Source: Kitasatospora cineracea
GTDB taxonomy: Bacteria > Actinomycetota > Actinomycetes > Streptomycetales > Streptomycetaceae
DNA: 64,000 nt
Assembly (NCBI RefSeq): GCF_003751605.1
Contig: NZ_RJVJ01000002.1
Coordinates: 124,001 to 188,000, forward strand
Reading direction: 5' to 3'
The notes below the pieces were generated by a model. That model saw only the letters and a program-made list of their open reading frames with translations. It made no database searches and was not told the origin of the DNA. Shown piece by piece: positions 44,054 through 52,303 of this stretch. Numbering within the stretch: position 1 is the first letter of the stretch; the number at the start of each line of letters is the position of its first letter. The translations under genes and the position numbers were made by a program.

Positions 44054-47000
44054 GTGCGGCGCTGGGAGCTCGTCGGGGACGGTTCTGCGAAGTTCTGGGA
44101 GGCGGCCGTCGAGGACACGGCGGTGCGGGTGCGCTACGGCCGCCTCGGCACCGAGGGGCGCGAGCAGCTGAAGGAACTGGCCTCCGCCGGGGCCGCGCTG
44201 GCGCACTTCGCCAAGCAGGTCGCGGAGAAGGAGCGCAAGGGGTACGCGGAGGTCGGGGGCACGGGGGCCACCGGGGAGGCGCCGGTCGGGGGCGGCGAGG
44301 CCGCGGGGGGCGGCGAGGTGCGTGAACTGCCGGACGAGGACGCCTTCGTGATGCCCGCGGCCTGGTGGAAGGCGGTGCTGCCGCGCCGCGCGGGCCGGAT
44401 CCCGGAGGTGGTGTGGCCCGGGCCGGAGGCGCTGGAGCGGGAGCGGCGGCGGATCGACGGCCGGCGGCAGTGGGTGGAGCGGGTGCTGGACGCCCCGGCC
44501 TCCGACCCGGAGCTGGTGCGGGCCGCGCGCGCCTACCTGGACGGTGCGCCGGACGTGCTGGGCGCGGCCGCGGTGGCGAGCATCGTGCCGGCCCCGTGGC
44601 AGGCCGACGCGGAGGAGAAGGCGCTGTTCGCCGACGTCTGGACGGCCCGGCACGGGCTGCCCTTCGCGGTGCGCGCGGTGCTGGAGAAGCACACCGTGGA
44701 GACCAACTACCTGCAGTCCGGGTCGGACATCTCGAACATCTCGCTGCGGCGGCGGGTCGGCCCCCTGCCCTCCTACGGGCGGGACGAACGCACGGTGGAG
44801 AACCGGCTGCGCGCGCTGCTCGCCGCCGCCCCGGAGCCGGAGTACCGGGCGGCCCTGGCGGCCGCCGCCGAGCACCGGGGCACGCCCCGGCAGCGGGCGC
44901 TCGCCTGCTACCTCGCCCCGGGCGTGCCCGGCTGGATGGCGCAGTGCCTGGCGGACGTGCCGGGCTACGGCGACGAGCGGGCGGGGCTGCAGGTGCTGCT
45001 GCTGCACGCACTGGACGACCCGGCGCAGGTGGAGCCGATGGCCGCCGACCTCCAACGGATGTGGCGCGCCTGGCAGGTGACGCTGGTGGCGACGCTCGCC
45101 GAGAGCGTCGGCACGGCCTTCGTCCCGCTGCTGCGCGAGGCGCTCGAGCAGGCGCACGACGCGACCGAGGCCAGGGAGCTCGCCGCCGTGCTGGTGCAGT
45201 TGCCGACCGACGCGGCGTTCCGGCTGCTGCTGGCCGGGGTGGAGGACAAGCACGTCCGTCCGGCGCTGCAGGAGGCCGCGCAGCGGTACCCGGTGCGGGC
45301 GGTGCGGCTGCTGGCCGAGGCGGCGGCGCGGGACGGCCGGGCCGCCGCGACGGCCCGGACGCTGCTCGACACCCACGTCCGACTGCACCGGGAGCTGCTG
45401 CCGCAGATCCTGCCGCGGCTCGACGCCGCGGCGGCCGCGCTGGTCGCGGAGCTGGACGGCGCCCGCCCGCAGGCACCCGAGGCCGCGCCGGAGGCGCTGC
45501 CGCCGCTGCTGGCCGCGCCGCCGTGGACGCGGCCGCGCGCCCGGCGCAAGGCGCGGGTCATCGAGGGCCTGCGGCCGGACGAGGGCGTGGAGCTGGCCTG
45601 GCGGGCCGGTGAGCGGGAGGGCTGGGCCCGGATCGAGTTCGCCGGGTGGCAGTACCCGGCGGACACCGACTGGGCCGCCGAGGCGAGGACGGCGCTGGAG
45701 GGCCACAACCTCTGGTACCCGGCCCGGCTGCTGGTGCAGGGCCCCGCGGGGGTGCTCGCCCCGGCGGTCGCCGAGTGGCGGCCCGCCGACCTGTGGTACG
45801 GGTCGGAGTACCTGCCGCCGGTGGTCGCCAAGTACGGCCCGGCCGCGCTGCCGATGGCGCTGCACGCCGCCCGGGCCAAGCCCGGCGTGCTCTCCTCGCT
45901 GCTGCTGCCGTTCCGCGAGGTGCGGGCGGCCCGGCTGCTGGCGGACGGCCTGGTGCGGCTCAGGTCGGTGCACGCGACGGCCCGCTCGTGGTTCGCCCGG
46001 CACGGGGTGGCGGGCGCGCTGCTGCTGGTCCCGGACGCGGTCGGCCCGGCCGGGCGGGGGCGGGCGGCGGCCGAGCAGGCGCTGCGGCTGGTCGCGTCCT
46101 CCTGCGGTGACGAGGCGCTGTCGGCCGCGGTGGCCGACCGCTACGGCGCCCCGGCGGCGGAGGTGGTCGCCGAGGTGCTGGCCGCCGATCCGCTGGAGAC
46201 CGCGCTGCCGGCCCGGATGCCGGTGCTGCCGGTCTGGGCGGATCCCGCCGTCCTGCCCCAACTGCTGCTGCGCGCACCGGCGGAGGGGGCGGGGACGGCG
46301 CTGCCCGCGGAGGCGGTGCGGCACGTGCTGACCATGCTGGCGCTGTCCAAGCCCGGCGTGCCGTACCCGGGGCTGTCCGTGGTGGCCGAGAGCTGCCGGG
46401 CGGACGGGACGGCCGCGTTCGGGTGGGCGCTGTTCGAACAGTGGCTGCAGGCCGGGATGCCCGCGAAGGAGAGCTGGGTGCTGCACGCGCTGGGGGTGCT
46501 GGGCGACGACACGACGGTGCGCCGGCTGACTCCGGTGCTGCGCGACTGGCCGGGGCAGGGCGCGCACCAGCGGGCCGTGGAGGGCCTGGACGTGCTGGCC
46601 GCGATCGGCACCGACCTGGCGCTGCTGCACCTGCACGGGATCTCGCAGCGGGTGAAGTTCAAGGCGCTCAAGGCCCGCGCGCAGGAGAAGATCGCCGAGG
46701 TCGCGGAGGGCCTGGGGCTGACCGCCGAGCAGCTCGCGGACCGGCTGGTGCCCGACCTCGGCCTCGGCCCGGACGGCACCACGGTGATCGACTACGGTCC
46801 GCGCCGGTTCACGGTCGGCTTCGACGAGCAGCTGCGCCCGTTCGTGCTGGACGGCGACGGCAAGCGGCGCAAGGACCTGCCGGCGCCGGGTACCAAGGAC
46901 GACCAGGAGCTGGCCCCGGCCGAGCGCAAGCGGTTCGCCGCGTTGAAGAAGGACGTACGGACCGTCGCGGCCGACCAGATCCGCCGGCTGGAGGCCGCGA

Positions 47001-47662
47001 TGGTGGCCCGGCGCTCGTGGAGCGCCGGGGAGTTCGGCTCGCTGTTCGTCGAGCACCCGCTGGTGTGGCACCTGGCGCGCCGGCTGGTCTGGACGGCCGA
47101 CGGCACCGCGTTCCGGGTCGCCGAGGACCGCACCCTCGCCGACGCGGCCGACGAGCCCTTCGTGCTGCCCGCGGACGCGACGGTCCGGCTGGCCCACCCG
47201 CTGCTGCTGGGCGAGGAGGCGGTGGCGGTGTGGTCGGAGCTGTTCGCCGACTACGAGGTCCTCCAGCCGTTCCCGCAACTCGGCCGCCCCGTACGCCGGT
47301 TCACCCCCGAGGAGGCGGCCGCCAACCGGCTGCACCGCTTCGAGGGCTGCACGGTGCCGGTCGGCCGGCTGCTCGGCCTGACCAAGCGCGGCTGGGAGCG
47401 CGGCGCGCCGCAGGACGCCGGGGTCGAGCGCTGGTTCTCCAAGCGGCTGGCCGACGGCTGCCACCTGGTGATCCAGCTCGACGAGGGCATCGCGGTGGGT
47501 CTGGTGGACGAGTTCCCCGACCAGACCTTCCGGACGGTCTGGCTGGACTCCTCGCCCGGCGACCACTGGGGCAGCCGCGACTACCCGCTGCGCTACGGCG
47601 GCCTGGACCCGATCGCCGCCTCCGAGCTGCTCGCCGAACTCGAGGAGGTCACCGCCGGCTGA
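44054..47662 (+). CDS. WGR and DUF4132 domain protein (MolR/YehI-like)
   Basis: A 1202-residue cytoplasmic protein. The N-terminal WGR domain (about 1-65) has FWEAAVEDTAVRVRYGRLGTEGREQLK, in which the usual W-G-R appears as Y-G-R. The body is a long helical, leucine/alanine-rich repeat region of HEAT-like character. A conserved C-terminal block (about 950-1190), including RRFTVGFDEQLRPFVLDGDGKRRKDLP and LFADYEVLQPFPQLGRPV, corresponds to DUF4132. Size and order match the WGR-DUF4132 family, including E. coli YehI/MolR, whose function is unclear; WGR domains in PARPs bind nucleic-acid ends. GTG at 44054 follows GGAGGAG at 44041-44047. It is a stand-alone gene just past tRNA-Leu. Confidence 0.85.
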   Translation: MRRWELVGDGSAKFWEAAVEDTAVRVRYGRLGTEGREQLKELASAGAALAHFAKQVAEKERKGYAEVGGTGATGEAPVGGGEAAGGGEVRELPDEDAFVMPAAWWKAVLPRRAGRIPEVVWPGPEALERERRRIDGRRQWVERVLDAPASDPELVRAARAYLDGAPDVLGAAAVASIVPAPWQADAEEKALFADVWTARHGLPFAVRAVLEKHTVETNYLQSGSDISNISLRRRVGPLPSYGRDERTVENRLRALLAAAPEPEYRAALAAAAEHRGTPRQRALACYLAPGVPGWMAQCLADVPGYGDERAGLQVLLLHALDDPAQVEPMAADLQRMWRAWQVTLVATLAESVGTAFVPLLREALEQAHDATEARELAAVLVQLPTDAAFRLLLAGVEDKHVRPALQEAAQRYPVRAVRLLAEAAARDGRAAATARTLLDTHVRLHRELLPQILPRLDAAAAALVAELDGARPQAPEAAPEALPPLLAAPPWTRPRARRKARVIEGLRPDEGVELAWRAGEREGWARIEFAGWQYPADTDWAAEARTALEGHNLWYPARLLVQGPAGVLAPAVAEWRPADLWYGSEYLPPVVAKYGPAALPMALHAARAKPGVLSSLLLPFREVRAARLLADGLVRLRSVHATARSWFARHGVAGALLLVPDAVGPAGRGRAAAEQALRLVASSCGDEALSAAVADRYGAPAAEVVAEVLAADPLETALPARMPVLPVWADPAVLPQLLLRAPAEGAGTALPAEAVRHVLTMLALSKPGVPYPGLSVVAESCRADGTAAFGWALFEQWLQAGMPAKESWVLHALGVLGDDTTVRRLTPVLRDWPGQGAHQRAVEGLDVLAAIGTDLALLHLHGISQRVKFKALKARAQEKIAEVAEGLGLTAEQLADRLVPDLGLGPDGTTVIDYGPRRFTVGFDEQLRPFVLDGDGKRRKDLPAPGTKDDQELAPAERKRFAALKKDVRTVAADQIRRLEAAMVARRSWSAGEFGSLFVEHPLVWHLARRLVWTADGTAFRVAEDRTLADAADEPFVLPADATVRLAHPLLLGEEAVAVWSELFADYEVLQPFPQLGRPVRRFTPEEAAANRLHRFEGCTVPVGRLLGLTKRGWERGAPQDAGVERWFSKRLADGCHLVIQLDEGIAVGLVDEFPDQTFRTVWLDSSPGDHWGSRDYPLRYGGLDPIAASELLAELEEVTAG

Positions 47663-47742
47663 CCCGCCCCGGGTCACGTTCCCGGCACGGCGCGAGCCGA
47701 GACGCTGCCGTGGCCTGGGCGTGACACGGGGTCGGAACACTC

Positions 47743-49401
47743 GTGTCCATGCGGAACGACGGGGGGCGGGTGCTGCGCTGGGCGGGGCACCCGGGGACGT
47801 TGCTGGCGGTCGCCGTGCTGGCGTTCAACGACCGGGTGGGCAAGCGGGCCTGGCCCGGGGCGGTGACCGGCAAGGTCAGTGACGCGGCCTGGATGCTGGT
47901 CGTCCCGCCGGTGCTGGCGCTGGTGGCGTCGGCGGTGCCGCGGCTGCGCGGGCGGCCGGCGGCGCTGCTCGGGGTGGCGCTGACGGCGGTGACCTTCGCG
48001 GTGGCCAAGTCCTCCGCCGCCGGGGCGGAGCTGGCCTCCGCGGGCTGGTCGGCGCTGACCGGCGTCCCGAGCCGGACGGTCGCCGACCCGGGCGACCTGC
48101 TGGCCCTGCCGGTGCTGGCGCTGTCCTGGTGGCTGTGGCGGCGCAGCGCCCGCCCCCGGCCGCTGCGGCGGGTGCTGGCAATGGTCGGGACGCCGCTGGC
48201 GGCCGCGGCGATGGTGGCGACCACGCCGGTGCCGCAGACCGCGCCGCGGCTGTGGAGCCAGGACGGCCGGCCGATGGTGTACGACGGCGTCTGGTGGACC
48301 ACCCGCGACGGCGGCCTGACCTGGCAGGCCGTCCCCTACGGCAAGAAGCACCCCGCTCCGCCCGCCGTCACCCCCGACCCGGCGGCCGGACAGTGCCTGC
48401 CCGCGCCGGACCGGCTGTGCTTCCGGCTGCGCGGCTACGGGCTGCCGGTCGAGGCCAGCCGGGACGGCGGCCGGACCTGGCAGCCGGAGTACACCCCGCC
48501 GCTGCGGCTGACGCCGGTCGACGGGTACGGGTACTGGTACGGCGGCGGGACGGACGCGGACCCGGTCCCGGATCGGGAACAGGCTCCGGATCCGGACGCT
48601 TCAACGGGCACGAGCACTTCCACCGGGACGGAGGCTTCGGCGGGGCGGGGCGGGCTGGTGGTGGCGGACGTCCCGGGCGGGCACACGGTGATCGTGAACT
48701 ATCCGCTGCGCGGGCTGCAGGTCCGGGACGTGGACGGCCGGTGGCACGGGGTGGAGCTGCCACCGCAGTCCGACTCGGCCCGGGCGGGCGGGTACGAGCT
48801 GGTCGGGGTGCCGTTCATGTGCCTGGTGGTGGCCCTGGTCGCGGGCTGGGCGGCGGTCTTCACCGGTCTGGGCGCGTACCGGCTGCGGCTCGACCGCGCG
48901 TCCGGGCCGCCGTACCTGCCGTGGTGGCTGGTGTTCCGTCAGGCGGTGCCGTTCGGCTGGCTGGTGGCGGCGCTGGTCTTCGGCGGGGGCCGGGTGCCCT
49001 GGACGGCCTGGCTGGTGCCGGCCGCGGTGGTGGCGCTGGTGGTTCCGTGCTGGCGGCGTCCGCTGCCCGCCCGGCCGATGAGCGGCGGGAGCACGGCGGG
49101 GGTGTTCGCGGTGGGGGTGGGGGTGCTCGGCGTGACGTCCCTCGGCCTGCTCGGGTCGCTCGGCTCCCGGTTCTCCTGGCAGGGGTACTGCGGCCAGGCG
49201 CTGCTGTGGGCCGTGCTCGGCAGCGGGCTCACCGCGGTCGTCGGCGCCTCGTCGCGCCCGTCGCTCCCGCCGCGCTACCCGCTGCCGGTGCCCGCCCCGC
49301 CGCCCGCGCCGTCCCCGCTGACGCTGCGTCCGCCGTCGGTGCTGCCCGCTCCCCCGCCGGGCGGGCCGGGGTCCAAGCCGGTGCGGCGGCTGGGGCGTTG
49401 A
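47743..49401 (+). CDS. Multispanning membrane protein with two Asp-box (BNR) motifs
   Basis: A 552-residue membrane protein of unknown function. About four to five spans occur in residues 15-175 (after an initial GHPGTLLAVAVLAFNDRVGK segment). An extracellular loop of about 180 residues follows, then four spans at about 360-510 and a proline-rich cytoplasmic tail (PPAPSPLTLRPPSVLPAPPPG). The loop holds TRDGGLTWQ and SRDGGRTWQ, both fitting the S/T-x-D-x-G-x-T-W Asp-box of beta-propeller blades, but only two blades' worth is present. GTG at 47743 is used; ATG at 47749 is equally possible. It is a single gene between the WGR protein and the TusA/MFS pair. Confidence 0.75.
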   Translation: MSMRNDGGRVLRWAGHPGTLLAVAVLAFNDRVGKRAWPGAVTGKVSDAAWMLVVPPVLALVASAVPRLRGRPAALLGVALTAVTFAVAKSSAAGAELASAGWSALTGVPSRTVADPGDLLALPVLALSWWLWRRSARPRPLRRVLAMVGTPLAAAAMVATTPVPQTAPRLWSQDGRPMVYDGVWWTTRDGGLTWQAVPYGKKHPAPPAVTPDPAAGQCLPAPDRLCFRLRGYGLPVEASRDGGRTWQPEYTPPLRLTPVDGYGYWYGGGTDADPVPDREQAPDPDASTGTSTSTGTEASAGRGGLVVADVPGGHTVIVNYPLRGLQVRDVDGRWHGVELPPQSDSARAGGYELVGVPFMCLVVALVAGWAAVFTGLGAYRLRLDRASGPPYLPWWLVFRQAVPFGWLVAALVFGGGRVPWTAWLVPAAVVALVVPCWRRPLPARPMSGGSTAGVFAVGVGVLGVTSLGLLGSLGSRFSWQGYCGQALLWAVLGSGLTAVVGASSRPSLPPRYPLPVPAPPPAPSPLTLRPPSVLPAPPPGGPGSKPVRRLGR

Positions 49402-49423
49402 GGTGGCGGGCGGGCGGCCGGGG

Positions 49424-49708
49424 TCAGTCGGCCGGCTGCCGGTGCCAGGGGGCGTCCGGGCGGGTGGGGGCCGGGGTGGCGGTCAGGCGCAGGGCGTACG
49501 TCCCGGGGGCGGGTTCGCCGAGGTAGTGGTGGCCGGTGAGGTGGCACCAGGCGGGGAGGTCGAGCGGGGCGGCCGGGTCGGTGGCGAGGACGTGCACGAG
49601 GGTGCCGGCGGGGGCGTCGGCGACGGCGGCGCGCAGGCGCAGCAGCAGGGTGACGCAGAGCAGTCCGCGGCCGTCGACGGTGCGGTCCGGGAGGTGACGG
49701 CGCGTCAT
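49424..49708 (-). CDS. TusA-like sulfurtransferase-fold protein
   Basis: A 94-residue protein matching the TusA/SirA fold (beta-alpha-beta-alpha-beta-beta). The opening reads VDGRGLLCVTLLLRLRAAVAD, with the single functional cysteine in the position of the LCPxP motif, but the following proline is replaced (C-V-T). DLPAWCHLTGHHYLGE corresponds to the D(I/L)xxWCxxTGH segment usual in the second half. TusA proteins relay persulfide sulfur or participate in sulfur trafficking. Its ATG (49708) overlaps the stop of the MFS gene by 4 bp, so it is made together with that transporter. A role in moving sulfur or a sulfur compound is inferred from this pairing. Confidence 0.82.
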   Translation of the reverse strand: MTRRHLPDRTVDGRGLLCVTLLLRLRAAVADAPAGTLVHVLATDPAAPLDLPAWCHLTGHHYLGEPAPGTYALRLTATPAPTRPDAPWHRQPAD

Positions 49709-50964
49709 CGGCGGGTCCGGGTGGCGGTGGTGGCGAGGGCCGGGAGGATCACGAGGGCGAGCAGGCCGCCGCCGAGGGCGAGGACGGGGTAGCCGGCCAG
49801 GTCGACGACGGCACCGGAGGCGAGGCCGCCGGTGGTGCCGGAGACGGCGATGGCGACGTCGACGGCGCCCTGGGTCCTGGCGCGGGTGGCGAGCGGGGCG
49901 GCGTCGGTGATGATCGCGGTGCCGGAGACCAGGCCGAAGTTCCAGCCGAGTCCGAGCAGGGCCAGGGCGAGGGCGAGCAGGGCGACCGAGTCGGCGGGGG
50001 CGAGGGCGGCGACGAGTCCGGCGGCGAGCAGGGTGAGGCCGGCGGCGGCGCCGACGAGCAGCGGCCCGCGCCGGTCGACCAGGCGCCCGGTGAGCGGGGA
50101 GGGCAGGTACATCGCGGCCACGTGCAGGGCGATGACCAGGCCGGACGCGGCGGTGCCGTGGCCGTGGTCGTGCATGTGGACGGGCGTCATCGTCATCACG
50201 GCGACCATCACCAGCTGGGTGACCACCATGACCTGCGCGCCGAGCAGCACCCGGTTGCGGATCCGGGCGGCGGCGGCCGGGTCGGCGGGGACGTCCGCGG
50301 TGGTGGCGGGGCCGTCGGTGGCGGTGGCGCGGGCCAGCAGCAGCGGGTCGGGGCGCAGCCGGGCGGCGAGGACGAGGGCCGCGGCGGCGTAGGCGGCTCC
50401 GGCCAGCAGGAACGGTCCGGCGAGGCGGGGCAGGCCGAGCGCGGCGGCGAGGTCGCCGGTGGGGGCGGCCAGGTTGGGGCCGAGGACGCCGCCGAGGGTG
50501 GTGGCGACCAGCACGGTGGAGACGGCGCGGGCCCGGTGGCCGGGGGCGGCGAGGTCGGCTCCGGCGTAGCGGGCCTGGAGGTTGGTGGCGGTCCCGGCGC
50601 CGTACACGAAGAGCGCGGCGAACAGCAGGACGGGGCTGTCCAGGGCGGCCGCGGCGATGACGCCGACACTGCCGACGGCCCCGGTCGCGTACCCGGCGGC
50701 GAGGCCGGGGCGGCGGCCGCGGGCGGCGGATATTCGGCTGACCGCGATCGCGGCGACGGCGCTGCCCGCGGTGAACAGGGCGCTGGGCAGCCCGGCCAGC
50801 CCGGTGCTGCCGAGCATCTCCTGGGCGAGCAGCGCGCCGACGGTGATGCCTGCGGCGAGGCCCGCGCCGCTGAGCACCTGCGAGACGACCAGCACCCGCA
50901 GGATGCGCCGCTGCACGGCGGGGTCGACGACCGGTTCGGCGGGCGGGGCGGCGGCGCGACTCAC
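49705..50964 (-). CDS. MFS transporter
   Basis: A 419-residue major facilitator with twelve predicted spans. The loop between spans 2 and 3 reads SRISAARGRRPG, and after the central cytoplasmic loop the second half has LTGRLVDRRGPLLVG. A histidine-rich VHMHDHGHGTA loop before span 8 could bind metal. I prefer the GTG at 50964, which has GAGGAGAG upstream, over the GTG at 50985 without one. The next gene, TusA-like, overlaps it by 4 bp, suggesting coupled function. Substrate unknown. Confidence 0.9.
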   Translation of the reverse strand: MSRAAAPPAEPVVDPAVQRRILRVLVVSQVLSGAGLAAGITVGALLAQEMLGSTGLAGLPSALFTAGSAVAAIAVSRISAARGRRPGLAAGYATGAVGSVGVIAAAALDSPVLLFAALFVYGAGTATNLQARYAGADLAAPGHRARAVSTVLVATTLGGVLGPNLAAPTGDLAAALGLPRLAGPFLLAGAAYAAAALVLAARLRPDPLLLARATATDGPATTADVPADPAAAARIRNRVLLGAQVMVVTQLVMVAVMTMTPVHMHDHGHGTAASGLVIALHVAAMYLPSPLTGRLVDRRGPLLVGAAAGLTLLAAGLVAALAPADSVALLALALALLGLGWNFGLVSGTAIITDAAPLATRARTQGAVDVAIAVSGTTGGLASGAVVDLAGYPVLALGGGLLALVILPALATTATRTRR

Positions 50965-51066
50965 GGGCTCTCCTCGGTTTTCCACATTTCCATGGATAAG
51001 GCTATCAATCCGCTCCCCAGTCTCGTGAGCAGGAGCGGGCAGGGGCGATCAGGAGGACATCTCAAG

Positions 51067-51869
51067 ATGACGGGTCCCGACCAGGTGCGAATGCCAAAGG
51101 TCGGGCAAAGTCCTCCCGATGTCGAAGCACGGGGGGTGCTGATGGGCGTCGTTCTGCCCGACGAACTGGCCTGGGTCCTGGATCTGATCGGGGTCAACTG
51201 GCCGAACGTGGACGAAGACGACTACCGCGAAATGGCGGACGCCGTAAGGCAGTTCGCCGAGGAGATCGACCAGCACCGGGGCGACCTCGAACAGGCCGTC
51301 GCGGAGATGGCGGGCGAGAACGCCGGCCTCGCACTGGATGCCTTCCAGGCGCACTGGGGTACAACGTCTTCCGCTACTACGACCCCGTCACCGCCCGCTA
51401 CCTCACCCCCGACCCCCTCGGCCTCGGCGGCGGCCACGGCACCAACGGCGTGGGCGCCAGCAGCATCGAACGCCTGGGCATCAACCCGCGCTTCGGGAAT
51501 CCCCCGCGAGCGATGGACTTCGGCCACGGCGGCTTCTACGTCACCAACGACCGCGACCAGGACCACCGGTGGGCCAGACGGCATGGCGAGGAAGCGGACT
51601 CCGGCGGCCCCGCGGTGATGCACTTCCAGATCTCCCGCTCCGAACTGGAGCGGTTGAACGGAAAGCGGTTCGGCAACGACGACGAGGTGATCGATTTCAT
51701 CACCCGCCACCGCAACGACCGCAACGACAGCCCGATGCTGCTCAACCTCAGGCAATGGCGGAGGGAAGGTGCCCCGATGGACCTCGGCGGCCACCAGATA
51801 GCCTTCTACCAGCAGCAGGGTGTCGACCTGCTGAGCAACGGATACGCCGGAAGGGACCGTCGGCGATGA
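51067..51869 (+). pseudogene. Collapsed RHS-type polymorphic toxin (head joined out of frame to RHS core end and toxin tail)
   Basis: Frame one, from ATG 51067 (strong AGGAGG at 51051), encodes about 97 residues of a WXG100-like head: DELAWVLDLIGVNWPNVDEDDYREMADAVR...LALDAFQAHW. At about 51354-51360 similarity jumps to another frame, YNVFRYYDPVTARYLTPDPLGL, the invariant end of an RHS core. This continues as a toxin tail of about 140 residues ending at 51869. In intact relatives a thousand or more residues of RHS repeats separate these parts, so a large deletion has fused head and tail and broken the frame. The tail (DFGHGGFYVTNDRDQDHRWARRH..., ...HQIAFYQQQGVDLLS) resembles DUF3990-type ADP-ribosyltransferase-like toxins. 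Confidence 0.82.
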
Positions 51870-52186
51870 GGGAGTTCCGCCTGGAAGCGGACGAGCAGAT
51901 GCAGGAGTTCTTCTCCGAAGTCGCCGACGTGATCCAGAGCTTCGGGGCCTCCCGCGCCGAGGCCGTGGCCCGGGTCAATCGCGCCTGGGGTGGACGGAAG
52001 ATCGCCCCCTACCCCGACCTGCTCTGCCACGAGGATCCGGAGTACTGGGCGTACGGCCTCTACTACGACGACGCCGACGGCGACGAGGTGCCGTACTGGG
52101 ACCCGAGCGCCGACCGGAGCACCTGGACCGTCGTCCCGCCCCCGCCGGACGGCGACCCCGCTTGGACGCTGCCCCGGGAGAGGTGA
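51866..52186 (+). CDS. Putative immunity protein for the RHS toxin tail
   Basis: A 106-residue acidic soluble protein whose ATG overlaps the toxin-tail TGA (ATGA at 51866-51869), with GGAAGGGA at about 51849-51856. Position, size and overlap are those of immunity genes next to polymorphic toxins. The sequence has REFRLEADEQMQEFFSEVADVI and a tyrosine/aspartate-rich centre (PEYWAYGLYYDDADGDEVPYW). I recognise no named family. It remains open and apparently intact although the adjacent toxin is disrupted, so it may protect against the same toxin from neighbours, or simply not have decayed yet. Confidence 0.72.
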   Translation: MREFRLEADEQMQEFFSEVADVIQSFGASRAEAVARVNRAWGGRKIAPYPDLLCHEDPEYWAYGLYYDDADGDEVPYWDPSADRSTWTVVPPPPDGDPAWTLPRER

Positions 52187-52303
52187 GGCGGGCGGGGGGG
52201 CGTGCGCCGGGGCGTGCTTCGAGCGCCCCCGTGGGGGTGACGGCAGGTCGTTCGTGGGCGGAGTTCGCGTGTCGGGCGGGTGGGCGCTGCCAGGGTGTGG
52301 CGG

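Noticed and set aside
44021..47740. A 1239-codon open frame antisense to the WGR/DUF4132 gene, and similar long antisense frames over metH, GH87 and others
   Set aside because: Shadow frames produced by GC-rich third positions; compositions are Arg/Gly/Pro-rich and lack domains, starts with ribosome sites and conserved motifs.
50122..51066. Upstream extension of the RHS head frame into the MFS gene region
   Set aside because: The extension is antisense to the MFS gene; ATG 51067 has a strong ribosome site and begins the head domain.
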